DNA from: Cordia subcordata
Taxonomy: Eukaryota > Streptophyta > Magnoliopsida > Boraginales > Cordiaceae
NCBI GenBank assembly: GCA_028554755.1
Contig: JAPTOF010000016.1
Location: 4,873,001-4,937,000 of the forward strand
Direction of reading: 5' to 3'
DNA: 64,000 bases
Positions 10,281 to 24,640 of this stretch are shown piece after piece. The first letter of the stretch is position 1, and each line of letters opens with the position of its first letter. The notes beneath the pieces were generated by a model. It made no database searches. It was not told where the DNA came from and saw only the letters and a list, made by a program, of their open reading frames with translations. Position numbers and translations under genes: made by a program.

Positions 10281-12849
10281 GCTTGAGGTTTGGAAGATAG
10301 TTGTTCCAAAGGCAAGTGCTTCCAAAAATCCCCTCGTTTACGTTATTATATTATGAAAGAATCAAAGTCGCTTGTTGGGTATGACATTTGCTCGATCACT
10401 TGTTTTGACCATTATATATCTATGGCACTCTTTTGTAAGATATCAACCTTACTGACTCTTTGCGAATGGGAAGTATCAGTATTGTTCATCATCTTCTCTA
10501 TTGCAGTAGTTAAATTTTGTTACTAGTCAACTTAAGGCAACAGTTTTTGTAACAAAAGAGTTGCATTGGCACTTTCCAATTTTACCGTACTTGTCTCATA
10601 TTTAATAGTAGTGAGCTAATGATAAAATTCTTCGAACACTTGATCATATTATTAGATCTTCCTCGTGCAACCAAGTTGCTCGCGTGTGGAGTGGGAGATC
10701 ACTGTTGATCTCTTTTAAAAGAAAAATCTCAGCTCTTGCTATCTTACTAGTAGCAACTCAACTGTTAGCGGTGAGCCTGTGTTTGCGAGATAAATATCAC
10801 AAGCATTATGCTCCCGTGGTTTGGTTGCATTTAATCTGGTCATGAATTTAAGGCAAGCTGCGAATCTTCTTCAATAAATTAACTGATGTTGACATCACTT
10901 TGTCATTTCATGACTAGCTCAATATGAAAACCAAGAGTTATTACTTTTGATATTCATCTTCGATTCATGCATGGTTAAGCTTGAAAAAGCCGGTAAAAAG
11001 AATAGCCTTTTCTTACTATGCCTTTCAACATTTCAAGTTGTTCTGTCAAGAAAAGAACGATATTCCCCACTAATTTCACTCGCCTAAGGGACGTAGCAAG
11101 TTATGGCATATACGATCGCTGGGGTTCGCGAAAAGAGTCATTCTACTGGCTTATTCTTAATTGCATGATAGAACAGTACTGATAGGCATTACCTAGTTTT
11201 AGATATGTTGTACTTGAGATAAGATCACTAGTAAATTAATTCAACCACTTAGGAGTTATGGTAGCAGATGACAGCTAGTGACATAGAAGACGACATCAAA
11301 AAATGAGAATGCTTGATGATCTATCTGCTATAGGAAGTTAAAAATGGACAAGCAGCTTTTCACTTCACAAACGTTTACACATAATACTTTGCTCGCCATT
11401 GCATCTGCTTTTATCCTTTTTCAGTTTTCCAAGGAGAAAAGAAGGGATTGCTTTGACCATCTCAGTGACAACCCAAGTCCAAAGAAAGAATTCATCTCAA
11501 AATACTAATCTTTTAAGTGAAAATTTTCTTTAAACTTAAGAACCACTTGTAAGCAAGTGAGATTTCTGATAAGAAAAATCATTACATTTCACTCTCTTAA
11601 AGGGCTAACGTCCACTTTAGACTAATCTATTAACACTTATACGACAGTAACCCTTTTTTCTTCAACGGTTACATTCACCTATCAGTATTCAATGTAACAT
11701 CCCATCAAGACTAAATTGACAATAACCCTTTCCCTTATGACCACATCGACAGTGACTTGATAGTAACCCTTTCCCTTATGGCTGAACTCACATCAGTGTG
11801 TCATTTTGCCACATTTTAAGATGCTACTCTTAGACGGTGTTTGAATTGGCTTATAAAAAGTTACTTAAGGCACTTCTGGGTTTAAGTGACTTTTTTTTAT
11901 TGTCAACTTTAAGTAGTTACGTATTTAAATAAAAGTTGTAGTTATAAAAATAATAAGTATTTACATGTTTGATTAAAGTGGATTGAAAAGTAAATTATAT
12001 AGTTAAAATAACTATTAAGGACATTAAAATAGAATTTAAAAAAGTAAGTATAAAATAAAAAAATAAAGATATTTCAATAATAAAAATAAAAAGATAAGGA
12101 TAAGATAATAAATAATTTGGTCAAACTTGCTTTTTTTTTTTTTAATGCTTATAGCCATAAAAAGTAAAAACTAGGGTTGGAAAATTTTTTATTTTCTACT
12201 TAAAAAAAAACACATTTTTAATTAAAACAAACACTTTCAAATTAGCTTAAATTAAACTTTAAATAGATTTGACAAAAAAAAAAAGTCCAAACCAAACACC
12301 CTCTTAATCTAGCCTACAGTTCCACAGCACCAAATTAACAACTCACGCTCAAAAGAAAAATCCATCCCAAAAGACTAGTCAGCTAAATAAAAAACCTCTC
12401 AAACTTGATAACTACTCATAAGAAAGTGGAATTTCCAAGGTGAGAAATCATTGCATTCAATGTGTACTATGCAAATTTTGGGTTTTCGTCTTGATTTTTT
12501 TTTTTCAATTTCTTGACAGGAAGAGTAGAAGCTTAAATTCCGGGATATTGCTGAGCTAGTAAGCTGTGTCTCACACTTAAAAATCATCTGCAGACAAAAT
12601 CTCAGAAAATTCCGCTGTTGCTGCGGCTGCAGCAGCATCTTGAACTATGTAATATTACAAACTTTTGCCAACCTATACAAAACCCCAACCTCATCCATCC
12701 CTTAAGATTTCCAAGTCTAATAGAGGTCAAGCAGAGAAAGGAAAAAGGAGGCAACTATCAGACATCATTATCCACTCTTTCTCTGTGTTTGGCATGCTTA
12801 TGTGAAATACAAAACTCAAAGCTACACCTAAAGGAGTGGTTGATAGTTG
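10281..12849. other. Spacer with no supported gene
   Basis: Apart from the fold-back element at 11833-12303, I see no gene, RNA or recognisable repeat. An open frame at 10290-10526 has no homology that I recognise. Bases just below 12850 are the GATA gene 3' region. Confidence 0.5.
11833..12303. mobile_element. Fold-back element, GGTGTTTG ends, TTA duplication
   Basis: Ends GACGGTGTTTGAATTGG and, complemented, GAGGGTGTTTGGTTTGG are flanked by TTA at 11830-11832 and 12304-12306. The interior is AT-rich and non-coding. A 3-bp TTA/TAA duplication is typical of PIF/Harbinger-derived MITEs (Tourist-like), but the family assignment is inferred from size and duplication only. Confidence 0.65.
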
Positions 12850-15800
12850 TCAGGGCCGCAGAAGGTGTGGATAGACAGAACTACTACTAGTGCTTGCTTG
12901 CGCACCAACACTTGAGGATGGGATGAGTAGTTCTGCCTGCGGGAAGAAGCCGTTGGATGGAACATCCAGTAGCAAGTCCTGATCAGAACTTTCATCTGCG
13001 AATTGGAGAGAGTCAAGCACAAGGGAACTGTTATCAGGAGGCAAGGCAAACAGGCTTTTTGGACTGAAGAAAGAGCCATCATTGTCTATAAGTTCCTTCT
13101 GTTCACAACCAGCCTTCATGATCACCCTCTTGGGGCTCTTCATAATAGTTTTTGCCCCTGCAAAAAGAAGTCTCTTTAGAATTGATTTGCATGTAATGTG
13201 ATTTTGGGATAACGAGTACAACTTCAGGTGTGGAGTAGTAGGTACCATAATGAACCACCTTCCCCTTTCAGGCGCAGCAGAAAATCTCAGTCATTACGTA
13301 TAATGACTTGACATACTTATTTTCCCTATTTGAAGTAGTCGAGCTTCAAATAAATATGCCACAGTACACAAAGTGATTTCTAGAGGCAGCAATTACTATG
13401 AGGATTCTTCCTTTCTTAAATGAAAGATGCATGTTTCTTGTATAATGATGTTTGTAACCAAATTAGTTGATGTAATTTGAAAGGTATATGTTTCTATCAT
13501 ATCATAATGATATCAGTTCGAGCAGTAACTGGTGCATCCAGATGAAAACTTCCATAGTAATAACTAAAGATGGAAAAGAGGCCTCAGCCAAATAAAGGAA
13601 AAGGTATATAGAAAAGCAACTTTCTGCGTTGATATTGCCATATTACCTTCACGGAAAGTGTATTATTTTTCAAACGAAGCACCACGCTGAAGAATAATAC
13701 TACATTTTCAAGAAGCAGGAGTTTATTTTAATACAAACAGAAAAGCGTAGAGTAAAATCAAGGGTGCTAGAAACCATCAAGGATATGCAAGTTATCGAAA
13801 TTCACTGAGCGTTGAAATCCCTCTGCTTCTTTTCCAGACTTCTATTCCATTTAGATCATAACAAAAAGAGATGAAAAAGAATTTGTAATCAAATCACAAT
13901 TATCTGCCAATGTCAAAGGTAAGAAAAGGCTAACCTGAAAACTTCAGATTTTGTCCATCTCGTGATTTCTTTACGTTCACCGAATGCTCAGTTGTAATAG
14001 CATTGACTCCTGCAACTTCTGAATCACCACTAGTAATTTTACGTCTTACATCCTAGCCAGCATAGGATTTGCATTAGAGTGTTATAGTTTCAACAAGAAG
14101 ACGAGATATATATCATGACAAAAAGTCACTTTTATGTCATATATCCAGACCTCGAGTTGAGTATACTTTTCCACCCATTTTGATTTCATCAAATTGCATA
14201 AAACAAGTCTCTTCAAGGTTCTACAATCTTCTACTTTCACCCCTGACAAAGTGTTATCAAATACACCTTCCGCAAGAAGTTTTTGGAAAGAAGATATGTT
14301 CTCCTTGAACACAGAGCTCTCAAACATGCTTTTCAAACTGTAAATATAAAAGAATGTTATCAGTGTTATTAAAAGCATTAGCCTATCAAAGTTCTAAAAT
14401 TTACATTTCTATATGGCAAGGAAGGACCCCTCAAAAATTCCTGGGAGTCAAACTATTTTTATTTAGAGATGACATTCAGGATAACAGATACGACTCGTTT
14501 CCAACAAATTTACATCTAAATAAGCTTCTCCTCCACCTCTCTTGTTGAAGTATATAGGTTAACAGAGTATCATCATTGATCAGTATTACTTTGCCTCAAA
14601 ATTAAAAAGGAGACAAATACACACCTATCTGGAGGAACAAAATTATCTGTAGAAGGTAAATACTTCAGTAGTTGCTGTTGTTCCTCGGCTGTCAAATGAC
14701 TAACATACTTGTCAAAGTTAAGAATGTCCTGCATTGAAGTGCAGCTGATGGTTATATGAAGTACAACGCATAGCTACATTCCCATCACCTCAAATTTGGA
14801 GTTTAGGTTTAATCCAGATGCATGATAAACAGAAGAGTTCAGAAAGCAAAAACACTCCAAGCAAAAGAATGAAAAGAATGGATTGACAAAAATTTTATGA
14901 AGCTTCCAAGGCAGAAGGTTAAGAATTGAGCAAAATCTTTCAAAATATTGAAGTTCACTAGAAGTTTGAAAATTTGCATTTCAAAAGAAAGACAGCAGAA
15001 TAATGAAGATGTGGAGTATTTGTTTTGAAGGGTGGTATTAACAATATGTCTATTAAGAGCAACATTATCATGAAGTTCCCTCTCTTTGAGCATATTCGGA
15101 AGGTTGAAGAAAAATGAGGGTAGAGTACAAAAAGCTTACTTTCAGGTCTATGTAACATAGTTCTGAACAGTGATGTCCGAGAAGCTGTAACTTTTCAAGC
15201 TGATCCTTGTCCCTGACAATTTAAGGAAAACAGTTAAATAGAAAATCATAATAACAACCAATTTAATAAGTTTTAAGTGTTCAATTTTCTCCATGAACTA
15301 TATACTTGTTATTTGATTCATCACTTTTAGCCCCGTTGAGCGCCATAACTGCCTTTGCTTTGTAGCTTCACCGCCTCTAAAACAAGAAATTACAAGGATG
15401 CAACATCCCATGTTTTTGCAAAAGGATGCAACATCATATGTCCATTCACTTCTTCCCGACAGAAAGTAACTTTGAGTTAATCGTTTCTCTACCGAGTCAC
15501 AAGAGGAAGTACCTTTTGATTTGCTCTTGGTCCAATTCCAGACCAGTAGGCTTCTTCATTATATCCGTCCCTATATTTGGTAAATTGACACCCTTGTTAG
15601 CAGTATGTACAGGAAGGGTAGTCAGACATGAATAAGCCTCATTAGCATGGAATTGTTTATTATCAACTGAAAGGGAGCTAGCTTCTGATTCTTCTTCTCG
15701 AGCTATGGAGCTTGGATGCCGAATGAGCACACTACCATGTCCTATCTCAACTGAAACCATAGGCTTGTCAGTCTCAAGAAGCAAATCTTCCTCAGAAGAT

Positions 15801-18702
15801 CCAGATAGATATGAAGATTGTTGTTGGTGTAAAATAGTAAACAGATCTTTGGTGAGCTTCTCGACTGAAGATGGCTTAGGGCGGGAAATACAAGTCCTCT
15901 TCCTAGAAGGGACTGTCGTATCCCATGCAGTGGATTGAGCTGGACCTAAAATGATCAATGAGCAAGAATTTCGAGGATTAAGTAGAGAGACACACAGTGA
16001 GCTGCAAGATAATGGAAACAGGGACGTCACACAAACTAAAACACACATCAAACGCAATATTCTTACCAAGGGATAAGGGACTAAGGTACTTCATGGCACA
16101 GGATATGCAGAAAATAGAACGATTGGAAAGAAGGGTGTGAACAAGTTTGAACTTTTTAAGTTACAACCAAAACCTAAATGAAAACAATTGATATAAAGGC
16201 CTAGTTTCAAATGGAAACAGAGTACCTCTAAGCCACTACAAAGCCAACTACTTGCCAACATCTTGGTCAAACAACTGAACAAAAACACTGAACAACAAAA
16301 AGAGAGGCAAGCATGAAAATAAAGAGCAGCCTTAGTTCAAAGTCTATTTTAGAATGAATATAATTATCCTCATATAATTGACACTATGTTCCATCGCGAT
16401 AATACATCTTCCCAGAAACACGGGAATTATGGAACTGGTGATGCAAATATGATTCACAACTTGAGACAACCAACCAACCTGTCAAATCACTTGCATCAGC
16501 ACTATTAAACTGTGCACAGCTCTCCGAATTAGACACGGCCGATCCAGAACTTGATCTATTACTTGTATCTTCGTCCAACAGTTTACTTGGACCATGGTTA
16601 TATTCAGGAAAACCCCCTCTGAATTCTGTAATATCATAATTTTGCTTTCTTTTGAAAACGTTTGCATCCTTGTTCTTTACTGATGTGTTCTTCATTCTGG
16701 AGAACCTATGATCTTCAAGATTATCAGGCTCCGCTCTAGCATGCAGAGGAGTATAGTTTGCCAGTGTCCCTTTAGTTCTCCATCGGGACCCACATGCATT
16801 GCACAGTACAGGCTTCTCTGGAGGCCCATTTCTCCACAGAGGGGTGCCTGGAACATAAATTTATAAATTAGACTGCTGAATGCCAGGAAAACAGTAAGTG
16901 ACACTGGAAGCTTATAGTGTTACATGAACATGAAAAGTGTAGATTCCACATTAAGCAGCAGAAAACTTTATGTGCATCATATATGGTAGAGCGAAAGAGG
17001 TGGGAAGTCAAAATGTGGTCAAATTAACAATATCAATTTAAGAAACGATGTAATTATGAGGCATTGGTTGGAGAGGACTCAGGCTTCCAATGACGATCAA
17101 AATCCCACAGCATTACCTCTAAAGGTTAAGTAGTCTCTATCTCCTAACTTATCAAGCCATATAGATCACACTCTGTCCCTTGCTTTTGCTTAAGTACAAT
17201 GCAAGACAGAAAATTGCGTCATTCTGTGCTCCAACTTCACAATTTAGCCATAATAAGGTACCACAAGTGCCGTTTACACTTGGAGAAGGAAAGGCTAAAC
17301 TAGAATCCTAAGTGCCAGCAAGAAGAATGAATCATTTACTTTACAAGACGTATCCAGACAAACAAGTCCTATAGTTAAACGGGGATCAGATAGACAGTCC
17401 TTGAATATCCTTCCAATTGGTGAAATCACTAAGAATACTTTCTACGAACCCTAACCCCATACATCATTAACTGTTCCATGTCAGCTCCATTGAAGTCAGG
17501 GGTCTTTGAAAGGCAACTTGAAGTTAATACCATTCAACAGACAAAACAAGTATGCTCTTGCTCTCCAACCTTGCACAACTCTGATGAATAAAAAATATTT
17601 TCTCAACTCAAAACCGACTCTAAGCAATAGCAGCAAGTGAAACGACAGCCAAAGTGAAGTAAAGTGCTTAATGCTTCACTTAGCTAAGTTGAACTCTTTC
17701 TGTCCTAGAAATGTAGAGCTATGTAGATGATGGAAATGAATAGAAGAGTTACATCCTAATGCTAAAAAAAATTCACGGGGAACAAATCAATGTTGAGTAA
17801 ACAATGGCACAAGACCATAGCTGCACTGAGCAAGACACCAACTACAATTGATTCCGAGATGAAAATGCACCGACTGAACTGCAGTTCGGGTGAAGGGAGA
17901 TCATGAATATGATAGGAATGATGCAGAAGAATAATAGCGAAAGGCTTGTGGAAGAAAAAACAATGATAAAATGGTTCAGACATGAATATTCTTGATTGGA
18001 AAAGATTGAGGACAAGCATTAGCACAGAACAACTAAATTTTATCATTCAACTAAAACAACTAAATTTTCAATAGAAAGGAATTGAAACACGATTGGATTA
18101 AGAGCAATAGTTTTCCAATGAACCAATCCTAGAAACAGAAAGGAACAGAGTTTTCAGATTCAAAAAGTCTAAAGGTCAGAATAAGAACAACAATAATGGA
18201 AAATAGAAGTTGAGTTACTTAGTTATTAATGCAAGAATTGGTGATCTTTCATTAGATACATATGCTGGAAATGAGTCAAAGGCCTAGTACACACCCAGTG
18301 AAAAACCCAGAAAGAGATTTGATTTTTCTAACACAGAACATAATTGAGACTTACAGATTTGTAGAATAATAAGAAATCTACTGAAAAACATAAGAAAGGA
18401 TAAATTACGCCAGATTTGAAACAGCAGGAATTGCTCATTGTTGCTAATTAGTCCATATTAGTGCCCCTTTGAAATAAACAAGCATTCGAGTTTTCATTTC
18501 CATTACTGAACAACTAATCAAAGCATATAAAACCATTTCAAGCATCTGAAACCAATCAGAAAATGAAAAAAGAAAAGACAGCCAAGAAAAGATTGAATTT
18601 TTTCCCTTGGAAATTCAAACTTCACACAAACCAAAAATTATATTGAAGTCATAAAAACTCACTTGTAACACCACAATGATAGCAAGGTCCATGCTTTCCC
18701 AT
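12850..18702 (-). CDS. GATA26: GATA26/27-type transcription factor with DEUBAD-like domain, eight exons, 543 aa
   Basis: Exons in transcript order: 18702-18663, 16847-16479, 15945-15513, 15212-15140, 14728-14625, 14337-14151, 14052-13935, 13157-12850; the frame closes at 543 residues. The extreme N terminus is a GATA-type zinc finger, C7-x2-C10-x18-C29-x2-C32, split by the first intron after ACA-A. Residues 281-402 (from [16 protein letters not shown] to VEKYTQLE) form the helical ASXH/DEUBAD-like domain found in this GATA subclass, including [14 protein letters not shown]. The C-terminal tail is Ser-rich. It is expected to be a nuclear DNA-binding regulator; in animals, DEUBAD domains bind a BAP1-type deubiquitinase, and a similar partner here is only inference. 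Intron 1 is 1.8 kb. GATA26 and GATA27 are paralogues that I cannot separate. Confidence 0.93.
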
Positions 18703-20352
18703 GTCCCAGAATTTCTTTTTCTCTTTAAATTTTAAATTACAAAATCTTGAAGAAAATTCAGTAGAAAAAGGAAGAGAAAAAGACTTTTTTATGTATAAAA
18801 TCTTTTTTTTCCTCAAAAAATTATACAAAAATATTTTATAGGTGTGTTTTATTGTTATCTTCAGCTGTTTAATGGCATATATGCTACTGGGTGTGCAGGC
18901 TTTTACTTTTTCTCCAAAATAAATTTTGCAGAAAAGAAAAACAAAGGGAAAATTAAAAAAAAAAAAAGCAAAGACCGTCTGAGAGAAGTTTTTGGTCTTA
19001 AAGTCTCACAAAAACCAGTGAGAATAACAAAAGATTTTCAAGTAATGAAGAGATGAAGATGGCTTCTTTGAGCTAAGAACATGTACAATTCAATGGAAAT
19101 TGGAAAAGACCATTTGGAGGAATCTAATAAATGGTTGAGAAATGAAGGTTTGAAGGGTGGGGGGGTGGGGGGCCTTGGGTTGTTTGTGTTTGTGTATGAC
19201 CTTTTTGTTTATTATTGCTGTTGTTGTGGCGTTGTATATGAAGTAAATGTTTCAACTTTATTTCATTTGCCATTCTGTTTTTTTTTTTTTTTTAAGAAAA
19301 TAGTTTCTTTTTAAAAAAAAAATTGATGTTTTACTGTGATCTTTTAATTGCCTTTTTATGGTAAGCCAATGTATTAAGTTAACTTTTTTGTATTTTGCTT
19401 AATTTGATGGGATAGCTTAAGGGTGTTTTGAGGAATATTATTAGCTCATGTCCTGTTGACTATACACTTTTCTCATATGTCTAACATGTGCCATTTTTTC
19501 AACCCATCGCCCTTAGCTGTTCTCTTCTCTTCCTTTTGCTTCTTCTTTTCTTTTTTTCTCCTTTTATTTTTCTTTCATAAACTAAAAATTGCAAAATTAT
19601 CCATATTTCAGTTGTTTTTTGACAAAATATTTATTTATATGACTCAAAACGGAAACAAATTAGAATCCATTAGTAGTTGGAGTTAAAAAATTTGAATGAT
19701 TTAGTAGCCGATAGGGATAAACAATTTTGTATGCTGAAAATTATAAAAATAATTTATAAAATTGAAAAAAAGATTCGTGACTCTTAAAATAGACAATTTG
19801 AAAAGTGAGAAATACTAAAAAAAGGTCATAGTCAAGAACAATATGAAGGGAGAAAGAAACAAAGCCACTAGGAGAGTTTTTTTTGGATTTCTTTTCTCTT
19901 TTTCTTGTTTCTAATTTTCATCTTCCCAATAATTAGGTCTTTTTTATACCAGAATTATTAACAAAAAAAAATCAATATTTTATTTGTTTGAGTATTTCTT
20001 TTTTGGTGTAAGGGTGTGTTTATATGTGCATATTCTTTTGTTGATGGCATGATGTTGATAACTTATTTTAATCTACTAGATGTTCTTTACAAGAGTAATT
20101 AAATTAAAGTAACGTGTGGTGATACTATTGGGTTTAACAGCCACATTTCTCACCATTGATGCGTTCTCAAAGGGGTTTCCCCATGTGGGTCCCAGATGAT
20201 GTGGCTTCACTGACCCCTAGGGTTTTCAGTTTAATGTAAATCTCAAAGACATTAAAAATATTACAAAAGGGTGAATCACCTCTGCAGTTTGGAACGTTGG
20301 AAAAAACCAGAAAAATAGAAAGGCAATAGTTAATTAAAATATACATATTTAG

Positions 20353-20579
20353 AGCTTGTTTAGATTTATTTTTTAAAAATATTTTTATTTTTAACTTTAA
20401 AAAGGTACTTTTTTTGGAGCTAAAAATTTTGACATCAAAAAAAAGTTAAAATTGAGAATTTTTTTAGAGTTTTAAATTTTTCTGAAATCTAATTCAAATA
20501 CTTATTACAAAAAAAATGTGATTTTTTCAACAAAAAAAATACTTTTCTATGAAAGAAATCTAATCCAAATAGGCCCTAA
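20353..20579. mobile_element. Fold-back element, TTGTTTAGATT ends
   Basis: The left end AGCTTGTTTAGATTTA and the right end TAATCCAAATAGGCCC face each other around an AT-rich, partly palindromic core. It belongs to the same family as the elements at 32300 and 46058. The flanks are TAG on the left and TAA on the right, so the duplication has decayed. Confidence 0.5.
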
Positions 20580-20593
20580 GTATTTAATATTTA

Positions 20594-20876
20594 TGCTATA
20601 TTTGGCATAAGCTTATTATAAGAAATTTTTTTGCATAAAAAGTATGATTTGTTATAAGTTTTCATAAAATGTTTATCATAAGATGTTTTATCTATAGTTG
20701 TAAAAGAATAAATCAAGATGGAATACTTAGTTGTTAAATGTTATAAGACAAAAAGAGACATGATAAGGATTTTTTGAGAGTATAATGAAACATTTTTCTC
20801 CTTCATGTATTAGAGGATGAATCATTCTTTAATAAATAAGATAAATATCTTAACTTTATTCCAAACACGGTATTAA
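20594..20876. mobile_element. Degenerate MITE related to the EXLB1 intron element
   Basis: The left part, TTTGGCATAAGCTTATTATAAG, resembles the 20-bp end of the 4329-4698 element. The right part (TTTATTCCAAACACGG) matches the opposite end of the 51321-51597 copy. The interior has the same short palindromic CTTAT motifs. Divergence suggests an old copy. Confidence 0.45.
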
Positions 20877-21496
20877 AGCTCCTGATGTTATATTCACCTA
20901 TAAAGTTTACAGTAATATGAAGAAAATGAAAAGCGAGAATTACAAATATGTCCTTGATAATAAGTCAAATATGATGGTATGTTTTCCACTACGCTCGCAT
21001 GTGGCAATAAAATATTTATGGTTTTTTTTTTTCCAGGTTTTCACTTGGAGAAAGCCTGAATATATTATAAAACAAAAGGTAAATTGGAATTTCACGTATA
21101 AAAAAAATTTTGTATACCAAATTTCTTTTAATTATAAAAATCAACATCGGTTCCGCAATTCTTACCGTATAAAAAATAAAATAAAAAAGAAAGGAGGAGA
21201 AGAAAAAAAGAAGCACCACCAACTAGTTGAAGCTTCACGTATTAAATGGCCTTTATCGTATGTTTTCAGGCAAGAAATTGAGAAGTCCACAAGCCATAAG
21301 TCATGACAAGTAGAAGCATGACTTCCACTATACATATTTTTGTATTTTAGTATACATCATTTGCTCTATTTAAATCAACTAATTGCTGTGATCACAACTA
21401 TCCAGTTCAACAATAATGAACTTAAACAACTGATTGATTATGATTCCTACAAATTTCATCTTTACAATAGGTTACATCACTTTTATATAAATACCT

Positions 21497-21612
21497 TTTT
21501 TTTCTTTTTACCTCTCCCCCACTGCCAATTTGATCTCCCATCTTCTATCAAAATTTAAACACAAGATCTCATTCTTAAGATATAGTATTAATCACTTGAG
21601 CTATTCTCTAAT
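21497..21612 (-). mobile_element. tRNA-derived SINE-like element
   Basis: On the minus strand it has an A-box-like TAGCTCAAGTGATTAATAC, then GAGATCTTGTGTTTAAATTT as a decayed B box, then a G-rich segment and an A-rich tail (about 21497-21513). The plan is the same as for the copy at 2399-2506. Confidence 0.5.
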
Positions 21613-21809
21613 CCCGACCTTTTAACCATACACTGACTACATTCTTTTCATTCAAAAAGTCAGAAAAATAGATAAGTTTATGCATAAATTAATTTTACAT
21701 TTATAGAGAAGTTATATAATTGTATAAATGGATGTATGTATATTGAGATTTTAAAGAGGGTTTGACCCTTAACGAAATTTACTTATGGTCAAAGTTTCGT
21801 ACCCTTTTA

Positions 21810-21819
21810 TATGTGTGTG

Positions 21820-21860
<41 letters not shown>
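21810..21860. repeat. TG/TA compound microsatellite
   Basis: A short TG tract runs into about 40 bases of alternating TA with one G interruption. Confidence 0.85.
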
Positions 21861-22112
21861 GTTTGAGAAAATTAGATAATATGTAGAGAAGTCTAGTCAA
21901 AAACAATGAGAGGGGCCCAAGTAATACCTCATAAATGTTGTCCATTGCTTGACTACTTCTTCATCCCCTCTCCTTTTTCTCTCTTATGAGATCTTTTTCT
22001 TTCTTTTTCCTTTTCCCCAGGTTAAAAAGACTACTTCTGAATGTGCATTCCTTTTCTCATGGTGGTACCTTTGCTTCGCACCTATTGGCAATTAAAAAAA
22101 TGACTAGGGATA

Positions 22113-22318
22113 TTAAGAACTTATTTGGATTGCTTTTTTAATTTTTTCAAGAAAATTTATTTTGTGACAAAAACAAGTTTTTAATTTAAAAAAAAAAGTT
22201 AAAATTGAACCTTTTTTTGGAATTTTAACTTTTCCTTAAAATACAATTCAAATAATTATCATGAAAAATATATTTCTTTAAAAAAATTCATTAAAAAGAA
22301 AGAATTGAGAAATCCCTA
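22113..22318. mobile_element. Degenerate fold-back element
   Basis: The left end GAACTTATTTGGATTGC and an AT-rich interior with opposed TTAAAAATT-type segments resemble the GTTTGGATTGG family. The right end is poorly preserved. Confidence 0.35.
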
Positions 22319-22461
22319 AAGTGGACAACATTGACCAGTAGGTCCCACAATATTATGCCTCTAACCTAACACGTGGTACGGTTCAAAATTAGTGCTCATG
22401 GTAAATGTTGAGTGGTGAAAATTTTAAAAAAGGAAAAAAAGAGTTCATGACAAATGTTTAT

Positions 22462-22698
22462 TGAGTTTGAATGTTTGGATTGGTTTTTTTTTTAAGAAAA
22501 AAACAAAATATATATATGTATTTTTTTTTTTACAATAACTATTTGATTTGACATTAAAAAAAAGTTAGAATTCTGAAAAAAAAAAACTCAAATATAGTAT
22601 TTTCTAGAAATTAAAATTTTTAACTTATTAAAAATATACTTTTTTCAAAAATTATCAAGCAAAAGCGATTTTTAAAGAAAGCAAATCCAGACAATCTC
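22462..22698. mobile_element. Fold-back element, GTTTGGATTGG family
   Basis: The left end TTTGAATGTTTGGATTGG pairs with the right end, complement TTTGAGATTGTCTGGATTTG. The interior has A- and T-rich arms typical of this family. Confidence 0.5.
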
Positions 22699-22737
22699 AA
22701 ATGAAACAAAGGGTATTTTTATTAGTGCAGAAAATAG

Positions 22738-23124
22738 GTTCTGTTTAGCCTAACTGTATGATTTCAGCTGTTGAACTGTAAAGTTTTTAGCAGTAAAGTT
22801 TTGGGTAAAAGTGTTATTGAATAAAAACAGTTAATTATTTGACTCTCTATTTTAAAAGTTGAGCTTTCAGTTGCTTTGAAGTTAATATTGGACTTTCAAA
22901 AAATATAAAATAGTATTTTTGAGAAAAAATAAAGAAAAATAATTTTTGACATGATATAAAAATAACTTTTCAAAAGTCTTTTCGAAAAACTCCAATTTGG
23001 AACTTTTGGTTTTTTAGCTTCAGCTTTTATGTAAAAACTCTTTTGAAAATGGACCAAACAGATCAATTTCAACTTTTAGGCTCACAAAAGCACTTTTGAA
23101 TATCTAAAAATTAGACCAAATAGA
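22738..23124. mobile_element. About 390-bp palindromic element, TTTGGCTTAA family copy 1
   Basis: The left end is GGTTCTGTTTAGCCTAAC and the right end AGACCAAATAGATAATC. The interior shares an ordered series of motifs (GTTGAGCTTTCAG, ATGATATAAAAATAA, CTTTTCAAAAGTCTTTT) with copies at 27190-27567 (opposite orientation) and 54018-54421. It is non-coding. Confidence 0.5.
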
Positions 23125-24640
23125 TAATCACTAGCAGAACCAATTAAATGATATCAATTTTTTGGAGTTTTTGACTTTACTCCTCTTCCTCCTCCGGTAT
23201 AATGGAAGGCAAAATCGAGTGACAAAACATGAACGTGGAAGACCGAAGAAAGCCAACCCATGACAATTCAAAGAGTTATATCCATGTTCCATACAGAAAT
23301 TTTAAAGTGATTTTATTTTACTAGTAATTTGATTTATAACTTCTTAAGCACGCTCGATATTTTACACATCTATTTTTAATGGTAAATGACTCGACTCATC
23401 ATCATGTCCATGGAATTTTAAAATTTTCAAACATCTTAAAGATAGAGAGAGAGGTCGAAATTTCTCAAAACAAGTCGTTTCATGACTTTGGAATCTTGTG
23501 AAATGAAAGTCAGGTACACGTATTTAAAGATTACTACCCACAGTGCTTAACATCCATGTTCAAAGCTAGTGGATTTCATCCATTAGATGTCATCATCATC
23601 TAGATATTATATTATATGAGCGTCGTTAAATTTTATCTAATTAATGCAGTACCCTATTTAAATCGAATAATATCCAAAACCCAAAATATTTAATTAGGTT
23701 GGGTTGAGACATACCCGTATGGTAGAATATTTCAATTGTTCCATTACCTCGGCAATAATTTGGAGCTTTATGGTTAAGGAAAGATCCACATTGGATATAT
23801 CATATAACCATCCCACCTTAAAGTTCTTTTGTCACATTCAATGGCTCAAATTTATAATGATCACAATCAAACATAGTCACAAAGTGACAAACTTTTGATA
23901 AATACCCTTAAGTCTTGCATTGTAGATATCAGTAGATTATATTTAATTCTTTGCCTTGTAATTGATTTACTACTATGTAATGATAAGAAATTCCACAAAT
24001 TTGTATTCTTAATATGATTAGAACTGGCTTAAAAAGAATATTCATGTCTTTTTTCTATTGGTAGAAATATACTGAAAACACCCTTAGTTAAGGTTTATGA
24101 TCAAAGTTCCTAAGTAATTTTAAGAGCTACGTATTGAGAAATGAATGTATAATATATAAGTAAGTAAGTTATTATTAGAAAAAGCTAATGAAACCACTAT
24201 ATTTTTATAATAATGTCTTTATGTTTTTCAATCATAATATCTTAAACCTAATTTGCAATGGTTTAGCTTTCAGAGAGTAATATTTGCCTTCACTTGTTAA
24301 GATTCAAAAAGAAAAATTGTTAACTAGGATTTGTAACTAGATTTTTCATTTAATATTAAAAGTAAATTAAATCAATTTGTATAAAATACAGTATACAAAA
24401 ATCATGGTTAATTTTAAATTTTTGTAAACATACTTTTTCTAGTACAAAAACTAAAAGAAAAAAGATTAAAAGCAAAAGGCAGCGCGCACATCTTTATGAT
24501 CACGAGGATGACTTATTTTTACTTATATTAACATCTTCTTGTTTTTCTTTTCTTCTCTCTCTTTTTTTTCTTTTTTCAGGATACAAACTGTTCTAACATT
24601 ATAAAATAAACGATCATAAGCTTATTCTTCTCCAGGATTT

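Noticed and set aside
15306..15376. Possible extra exon in the GATA gene between exons 3 and 4
   Set aside because: It has AG and GT borders, but including it breaks the frame into the [14 protein letters not shown] exon. Joining 15513 directly to 15212 restores the family sequence.
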